Source of the DNA: Microbacterium sulfonylureivorans
GTDB lineage: Bacteria > Actinomycetota > Actinomycetes > Actinomycetales > Microbacteriaceae
Reading direction: 5' to 3'
Assembly: GCF_003999995.1 (NCBI RefSeq)
Contig: NZ_RJAD01000001.1
Coordinates: 62,001-126,000 of the forward strand
Length of the DNA stretch: 64,000 bases
Within the stretch, counting starts at the first letter, position 1. Each line of letters begins with the position of its first letter. The notes under the pieces were generated by a model. It saw only the letters and a program-made list of their open reading frames with translations, did no database searches and was not told the DNA's origin. Positions 59,228 through 64,000 of this stretch are shown in pieces. The position numbers and the translations under genes were made by a program.

Positions 59228-60666
59228 GCGCGTGCTCCCTTCAGGTAGGCGAGCAGGCCGTGGCGGCCGCCCTCGCGGCCGTAGCCGGACTCCTTGTAGC
59301 CGCCGAACGGACTCGACGGGTCGAAGCGGTTGAACGTGTTCGCCCAGATGACGCCCGCGCGCAGACGGTCGGCCACGGCGAGGATGCGCGAGCCCTTGTC
59401 CGTCCAGATGCCGGCAGACAGGCCGTACGGGGTGTTGTTGGCCTTCTCGATGGCCTCGGCGGGCGTGCGGAAGGTGAGCACCGACAGCACCGGCCCGAAG
59501 ATCTCGTCCCGCGCGATCCGGTGGCTGGCCTGGACGTTCGTGAAGATCGTCGGCGCGAACCAGAATCCGTTGTCGGGGATGACGCAGTCGGCGCTCCACC
59601 GGACCGCGCCCTCCTCCTCGCCGATGCGGCTGAGCTCGCGGATGCGGTCGAGTTGCGCGCGCGAGTTGATGGCGCCGATGTCGGTGTTCTTGTCGAGCGG
59701 GTCGCCGAGGCGCAGCGTCGACAGGCGCGACTTGAGCCGATCGACGACCTCGTCGTGGATCGACTCCTGCACGAGCAGGCGGCTGCCGGCGCAGCACACG
59801 TGGCCCTGGTTGAAGAAGATGCCGTTGACGATCCCCTCGATGGCCTGATCGATCGGCGCGTCCTCGAACACGATGTTCGCGGCCTTGCCGCCGAGCTCGA
59901 GCGTCAGCTTCTTGTCGGTGCCGGCGACGGCCTTCGCGATCTCGCGGCCCACCGGGGTGGATCCGGTGAAGGCGACCTTGTTCACGTCGGGATGCCGCAC
60001 CAGCGCCGCACCGGTCGACCCGGCCCCGGTGACGATGTTCACGACACCCGGCGGCAGGTCGGCCTGCTGCAGGATCTCGGCGAAGATGAGCGCCGAGAGC
60101 GGCGTCGTCTCGGCAGGCTTGATCACGACGGTGTTGCCCGCGGCGAGCGCCGGGGCGATCTTCCACGCGAGCATGAGCAGCGGGAAGTTCCACGGGATGA
60201 CCTGGCCCGCGACGCCGAGCGCCTTCGGGTCGGCGCCGAGCCCCGCGTAGTCGAGCTTGTCGGCCCAGCCGGCGTAGTAGAAGAACCACGCGGCCACGAG
60301 GGGCACGTCGACGTCGCGGCTCTCCTTGATCGGCTTGCCGTTGTCGAGGCTCTCGGCGACGGCGAGCTCGCGGGCGCGCTCCTGCACGAGGCGGGCGATG
60401 CGGAAGAGGTACTTGCCGCGGTCGCGGCCGCTCATCTTCGACCACGTCTTGTCGTACGCGCGACGTGCGGCGGCGACGGCGGCATCGACATCCGCCTCGC
60501 TGGCCGTCGCGATGGTCGCGATGTGCTTCTCGTCGGCGGGCGAGATCGTCGCGAAGGACTCGCCGCCGCCGGGGCGGAACTCGCCGTCGATGAACAGCCC
60601 GTACTCGTCGCGCAGGTTGAGGATCGCCCGGGACTCCGGGGCGGGTGCGTATTCCAGGAAGCTCAT
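59224..60666 (-). CDS. Aldehyde dehydrogenase
   Basis: A 480-residue NAD(P)-dependent enzyme: IPWNFPLLMLAWKIAPAL, KPAETTPLSA, FTGSTPVGREI, LELGGKAANIVFED (Glu general base) and NQGHVCCAGSRLL (catalytic Cys). It oxidises an aldehyde to an acid. It lies 8 nt downstream of deoC, so acetaldehyde from the aldolase reaction is a likely substrate; this is inference. It is translated with the following half gene. Confidence 0.9.
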   Translation of the reverse strand: MSFLEYAPAPESRAILNLRDEYGLFIDGEFRPGGGESFATISPADEKHIATIATASEADVDAAVAAARRAYDKTWSKMSGRDRGKYLFRIARLVQERARELAVAESLDNGKPIKESRDVDVPLVAAWFFYYAGWADKLDYAGLGADPKALGVAGQVIPWNFPLLMLAWKIAPALAAGNTVVIKPAETTPLSALIFAEILQQADLPPGVVNIVTGAGSTGAALVRHPDVNKVAFTGSTPVGREIAKAVAGTDKKLTLELGGKAANIVFEDAPIDQAIEGIVNGIFFNQGHVCCAGSRLLVQESIHDEVVDRLKSRLSTLRLGDPLDKNTDIGAINSRAQLDRIRELSRIGEEEGAVRWSADCVIPDNGFWFAPTIFTNVQASHRIARDEIFGPVLSVLTFRTPAEAIEKANNTPYGLSAGIWTDKGSRILAVADRLRAGVIWANTFNRFDPSSPFGGYKESGYGREGGRHGLLAYLKGARA

Positions 60667-60674
60667 GTTCGTCC

Positions 60675-61682
60675 TCAGTCGATCGTCACGTAGTCGGCGC
60701 CGGTGTAGTGCCCGCTCGTCAGCTTCTGTCGCTGGAGCAGCACGTCGTTGAGGAGGCTGGAGGCTCCGAACCGGAACAGGTGCGGCTGGAGCCACTCCTC
60801 GCCGACGGTCTCGGCGACCGTGACGAGGTACTTGATGGCGTCCTTGGAGGTGCGGATGCCGCCGGCCGGCTTCACACCGACCTTCTCGCCGGTCGCACGG
60901 TGCCAGTCGCGCACGACCTCGAGCATCAGCAGGGTGACCGGCAGCGTCGCCGCAGGCTGCACCTTGCCGGTCGACGTCTTGATGAAGTCGCCGCCTGCGA
61001 GGATCGACAGCCACGACGCGCGCTTGACGTTGTCGTAGGTGTTCAGCTCGCCGGTCTCGAGGATCACCTTGAGCGAGGCGTACGTTCCGTCCTCGCGACG
61101 GCACGCCTCCTTCACGCGGGCGATCTGGTCGAACACCAGGCCGTAGCGGCCGGAGAGGAATGCACCCCGGTCGATGACCATGTCGATCTCGTCGGCGCCC
61201 GCCGCGACGGCATCGGCCGTATCGGCGAGCTTGATCTCCAGCGACGAGCGTCCGCTCGGGAACGCGGTCGCCACGGCTGCGACGCTCACGCCGCCCTCGT
61301 CGGGGTCGCCGTGCGCGGCGCCGAGCGCCTCGACCGCGTACGGCACCATGTCGCCGTAGACGCACACCGCCGCCACGCGCGGGCAGGTCGGGTCGGAGGC
61401 ATCCGGATTCAGTGCCTTCGCGACGAGCGAGCGCACCTTGCCCGGGGTGTCGGCCCCCTCGAGGGTCGTCAGGTCGATGAGCTCGATGATCCTGTCGAGC
61501 GCCCACGCCTTCGACGTGGTCTTGATCGATCGGGTCCCGAGTCCTGCCGCGCGCTGCTCCAGGCCCACGGCGTCGACGCCGGGAAGGCCGTGGAGGTAGC
61601 GGCGCAGCGTGGTGTCGTCGGGCTCCCCGCCGAGCAGCGCGACAGCCCGCTCGGGCAGTGTCTGCAGGTCGGTCCGGCTCAT
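60675..61682 (-). CDS. deoC: Deoxyribose-phosphate aldolase
   Basis: A 335-residue DeoC, longer than the ~225-260-residue family norm because of an N-terminal extension (~70 residues) seen in some actinobacteria. The class I aldolase core is intact: VAAVCVYGDMVPYAVE, DEIDMVIDRGAFLSGRY, FIKTSTGK (Schiff-base Lys) and GVKPAGGIRTSKDA. It splits deoxyribose 5-phosphate to glyceraldehyde 3-phosphate and acetaldehyde. GGGAG 4 nt before the ATG sets the start. It heads an operon with two ALDH genes. Confidence 0.93.
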   Translation of the reverse strand: MSRTDLQTLPERAVALLGGEPDDTTLRRYLHGLPGVDAVGLEQRAAGLGTRSIKTTSKAWALDRIIELIDLTTLEGADTPGKVRSLVAKALNPDASDPTCPRVAAVCVYGDMVPYAVEALGAAHGDPDEGGVSVAAVATAFPSGRSSLEIKLADTADAVAAGADEIDMVIDRGAFLSGRYGLVFDQIARVKEACRREDGTYASLKVILETGELNTYDNVKRASWLSILAGGDFIKTSTGKVQPAATLPVTLLMLEVVRDWHRATGEKVGVKPAGGIRTSKDAIKYLVTVAETVGEEWLQPHLFRFGASSLLNDVLLQRQKLTSGHYTGADYVTID

Positions 61683-61725
61683 GGTGCTCCCTCTGTCGTG
61701 TGGCGTGGGCGAGGGCGAGGATGCC

Positions 61726-62112
61726 TCACCCGCTCGCGCGCGTCGCTGTCCGCTCATCGGCCGCAGGCCTCGAGTGCCTCAGCAGGACGATCACGCCGAT
61801 CCCGACGACCACCACGAATGCGATGGTGAGGCTCGCGAACGCGAACCAGTTGTCGTCGAGGGCCAGCACGATCCCCGCTGCGATCACCGCGATCGCCGCG
61901 GCCGCGAGTTTGGACGCGAACTTCAAGCCTACCCCGGCGGTCAGTCGGCCCGCCGGCGAGTCGCCCCTCGCGAGGATCAGGTCGGCGAACGCATCGAGCG
62001 TGGCGAGCAGCGAGGCGGAGTAGGCGACGGCGCATCCGAGCGCGCCCCACAGGTTGACCGGGTTGGCGGCTGCGGACTCGGCCGCGGCCGAGAGCAGATC
62101 GGTGGCGTCCAC
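61726..62112 (-). CDS. Small multi-pass membrane protein of unknown function
   Basis: A 128-residue hydrophobic protein with about three membrane segments (~22-45, ~68-90 and ~92-115). No domain is recognised. The GTG is 7 nt after TACGAT (minus strand, 62120-62125), fitting a leaderless transcript. It lies between deoC and another membrane protein. Confidence 0.62.
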   Translation of the reverse strand: MDATDLLSAAAESAAANPVNLWGALGCAVAYSASLLATLDAFADLILARGDSPAGRLTAGVGLKFASKLAAAAIAVIAAGIVLALDDNWFAFASLTIAFVVVVGIGVIVLLRHSRPAADERTATRASG

Positions 62113-62119
62113 GCGTCCG

Positions 62120-62125
62120 ATCGTA
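62120..62125 (-). promoter_or_regulatory. Leaderless promoter -10 (TACGAT) for the small membrane gene
   Basis: TACGAT on the minus strand, 7 nt before the GTG at 62112. Confidence 0.5.
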
Positions 62126-62145
62126 GAGGCGACGGCCGGAGCGGT

Positions 62146-62919
62146 CTACGGCTCGGTGCCTGCGGGCTCCGGATCGGCGATGGGCGGCCCCGCGGGCGAT
62201 GCCTCCGCGAGCAGGACGTCGACGAGCGCGTCCGGCGCGAGCCCGCGTCGGGCGGCCTCCTCTTCGAGCCTCGCCACCGCGATGGGCGAGAGCGTGACGG
62301 CGGCATCGGAGTCGCGCAGGAAGATCGAGATCACGGGCACGACCACGGCGCCGAGCGCCGCGAGGATCGACGTGATCCCGATCCAGCGCTGGTACACCTC
62401 GTAGTCGATCTCCGCCGGACGCCAGATGTTGTAGACGATGAGCCCGAGCACCACGGCGAACAGTGCGAGCGTGATCGTCAGGCTGATCCGCACCGCGGGC
62501 CGTCGACGGTCCGCGAGCAGCAGCAGGAGCGACGCGAGCGCGAAGGCGACGGATGCCGCGATCAGCGTCATGAGCACCTTGAGCAGCGGCTCCCACCACG
62601 CGGCGTCGTCGCTCGGACCGCGGTACCAGACGAACCACACCGAGAGCCCGGCGGCGAGGATCGCGATCACCGCGCCGGCGACTCCGAAGGCCTGCAGTCG
62701 CCGGCCGATGAGCGACGCGCAGCAGAGCACGGCGATGCTGAACGCGCCGATGATCGCCGTCGAGGCGAGCACCCGCCATCCGGTGTCGCCGATGTCGGCG
62801 CCGAGGAGGACCACGATGCCGCTGATCGCGGCGATGGCGAACGACACGATCGCGATGGCGACGATCACCCGCCGAAGCCCGCGTCCTGGGCGGCGTGTGC
62901 GGTGATCGGCCTCGTTCAT
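62146..62919 (-). CDS. Multi-pass membrane protein of unknown function
   Basis: A 257-residue protein with about six hydrophobic helices (~18-42, 50-72, 75-98, 110-135, 140-165, 178-200) and a soluble, acidic C-terminal tail. I do not recognise a family. Its ATG overlaps the ribF stop (ATGA), so it is translated with ribF. The role is unknown. Confidence 0.65.
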   Translation of the reverse strand: MNEADHRTRRPGRGLRRVIVAIAIVSFAIAAISGIVVLLGADIGDTGWRVLASTAIIGAFSIAVLCCASLIGRRLQAFGVAGAVIAILAAGLSVWFVWYRGPSDDAAWWEPLLKVLMTLIAASVAFALASLLLLLADRRRPAVRISLTITLALFAVVLGLIVYNIWRPAEIDYEVYQRWIGITSILAALGAVVVPVISIFLRDSDAAVTLSPIAVARLEEEAARRGLAPDALVDVLLAEASPAGPPIADPEPAGTEP

Positions 62920-63875
62920 GTCAGGATCCTCCGGACCTCCGCCACATCGTCGGCGATCTGCACGGCGAGGGCGTCGATGCCTTCGAACGCGACCATACCG
63001 CGGATCCTGGCCGTGAATCGGATCTCGACGCGGTGGCCGTACAGGTCGAGACCCGTCTCGTCCAGCACGTACGCCTCGACCTGCCGGACCGGCACGTCAT
63101 CGAACGTCGGGTTGGTGCCGACGCTGATCGCAGCCGGATAGCGGATGCCGGTGCGCAGCCCCTCGGCGGGCGACTCGTCGATGAGCCAGCCGGCGTAGAC
63201 CCCGTCGGCCGGGACGAATCCCTCGCAATCCGCCGCGAGGTTCGCCGTGGGGAAGCCCAGCTCGCGGCCCCGCTTCAGCCCGTGCACGACCTCGCCCCAT
63301 ACAGACGGTGCGCGCCCGAGCAGCTTCGCCGCGGTCTCGACGTCGCCCGCCGACAGCAGTTCCCGGATCCACGACGACGACACGCGTCTTCCGGCCTCGA
63401 TCGCGCGCACGTCGTCGACCACATCGACGTCGAAGCCGAACTCGCGGCCGAGCTCCGCGAGGAGCTCGGGGTCGCCCGCTCCCCCGCGGCCGAACCGGAA
63501 GTCGAGTCCGACGAGCACCGTCCGCACCTCGAGCGCTCCGACGAGCACGTGCTCGACGAACTCGCGGGCGGAGAGGTCGGCCAGCTCCTGGTCGAACCGC
63601 AGCATCAGCGTGGCGTCGACGCCCGTCTCGGCGAGGAGCTGGAGCTTCTGGTGCACCCCGATGAGGTTCTCGGGACAGAGCTCGGGGCGCAGGAGCGCCA
63701 GCGGATTGCGGTCGAACGTGACCGCCACCACGCGCGCGCCGCCGGTAGCGGCGTCCACCCGTGCCCGGTCGATCACCGCGCGGTGACCGGTGTGGACGCC
63801 GTCGAACTTGCCGATGGCGACGACCGAAGGACCGAATCCCGCGGGCACCTCCGCAGGATCGTGGAAGACGATCAC
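62916..63875 (-). CDS. ribF: Bifunctional riboflavin kinase/FAD synthetase
   Basis: A 319-residue RibF. The N-terminal FAD synthetase domain (~1-185) has VAIGKFDGVHTGHRAVI with the nucleotidyltransferase H-x-G-H, and SSSWIRELL. The C-terminal riboflavin kinase domain (~190-319) has GRELGFPTANL, VYAGW and NPTFDD. It makes FMN and FAD from riboflavin. The GTG start overlaps the upstream gene's stop (GTGA), so it is co-translated. truB, often upstream, is not adjacent in this window. Confidence 0.94.
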   Translation of the reverse strand: MIVFHDPAEVPAGFGPSVVAIGKFDGVHTGHRAVIDRARVDAATGGARVVAVTFDRNPLALLRPELCPENLIGVHQKLQLLAETGVDATLMLRFDQELADLSAREFVEHVLVGALEVRTVLVGLDFRFGRGGAGDPELLAELGREFGFDVDVVDDVRAIEAGRRVSSSWIRELLSAGDVETAAKLLGRAPSVWGEVVHGLKRGRELGFPTANLAADCEGFVPADGVYAGWLIDESPAEGLRTGIRYPAAISVGTNPTFDDVPVRQVEAYVLDETGLDLYGHRVEIRFTARIRGMVAFEGIDALAVQIADDVAEVRRILT

Positions 63876-64000
63876 GACGCGACCGCCGCCGGCTCGGCGA
63901 CGGCGACCGGATCCGCCGGACGGTGCGTGACGAGCCACCAGAGTCCGAAGAACGGCAGCACGAGGGGCACGAAGAGGTATCCGCTGCCGAACCACGACCA
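63872..64000 (-). CDS. C-terminal fragment of a membrane protein (cut by window edge)
   Basis: The last 42 codons of an ORF reading into the window. It shows a hydrophobic segment (YLFVPLVLPFFGLWWLV) and an Ala/Val/Pro-rich tail (HRPADPVAVAEPAAVA). Its TGA overlaps the ribF GTG. The family cannot be told from this fragment. Confidence 0.6.
   Translation of the reverse strand, partial: WSWFGSGYLFVPLVLPFFGLWWLVTHRPADPVAVAEPAAVAS

Overview
This is a compact, very GC-rich chromosome segment from an actinobacterium. The mix of families (DUF4395 and DUF5302 proteins, a CE1758/CE1759-type luciferase-like monooxygenase and FMN reductase pair, an actinobacterial 6-phosphofructokinase, a Dyp-type EfeB with EfeO and EfeU, and an AbiEi-like/DUF559 nuclease) suggests Microbacteriaceae, most likely Microbacterium or a close relative. 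That assignment is inference from gene content and base composition. I see no rRNA, tRNA, prophage, classical insertion sequence or CRISPR array.

Layout. 1-4.6 kb: thyA fragment, a thioredoxin-like/DUF4395/OsmC redox group, an SDR epimerase-like protein, dapB with a TPR membrane protein, and a GNAT acetyltransferase. 4.6-11.9 kb: a histidine phosphatase, an aldo/keto reductase fold that has lost its catalytic tetrad, pnp, three small or membrane proteins, and a DctA-type dicarboxylate symporter. 12-14 kb: a CitA/DcuS-like sensor kinase and its response regulator, divergent from dctA. 14-17.6 kb: a glycosyltransferase-SGNH hydrolase fusion, a DedA protein and a DRGH nuclease. 17.6-24.5 kb: the FMN reductase/LLM monooxygenase pair, an alanine dehydrogenase/carboxyethylornithine synthase-like enzyme, two alpha/beta hydrolases and an acyltransferase. 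24.5-30.3 kb: a RecQ-family helicase and the efeUOB iron operon behind an IdeR/DtxR-like box. 30.3-39.6 kb: WYL regulator/epoxide hydrolase, a 2-oxoglutarate-type dioxygenase, an SRPBCC protein, rpsO, MFS and DMT transporters, YceI, and an AraC regulator/NAD(P)-binding protein. 39.6-49.6 kb: FKBP, PrsW, a FAH-family hydrolase, DUF4190, aspA, a CpdA-like phosphodiesterase, pit with a small partner, and oligopeptidase B. 49.6-51.0 kb: an AbiEi-like/DUF559 nuclease gene enclosed by long imperfect inverted repeats. 51-64 kb: pfkA, an SNF2 helicase, a lipoprotein, a GDPD, coaBC, an NRDE protein, deoC with two aldehyde dehydrogenase genes (one a half enzyme), two membrane proteins, ribF and the 3' end of one more membrane protein.

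Two themes run through the window. First, many genes have a TANNNT -10 hexamer exactly 6-7 nt before the start codon and no Shine-Dalgarno, so they are probably read from leaderless mRNAs; this pattern fixes several starts and exposes two tiny leader ORFs. Second, thyA, dapB, pnp, rpsO and ribF keep the order I recall from the compact actinobacterial truB-ribF-rpsO-pnp-dapB-thyA neighbourhood and are all on the minus strand, but here they are spread across the whole 64 kb with unrelated genes between them.

The most unusual feature is the 49582-51040 unit. It is a single nuclease-like gene without a transposase, bounded by about 120-130 bp inverted repeats that begin with the same hairpin, and it fills the gap between two convergent genes almost exactly.
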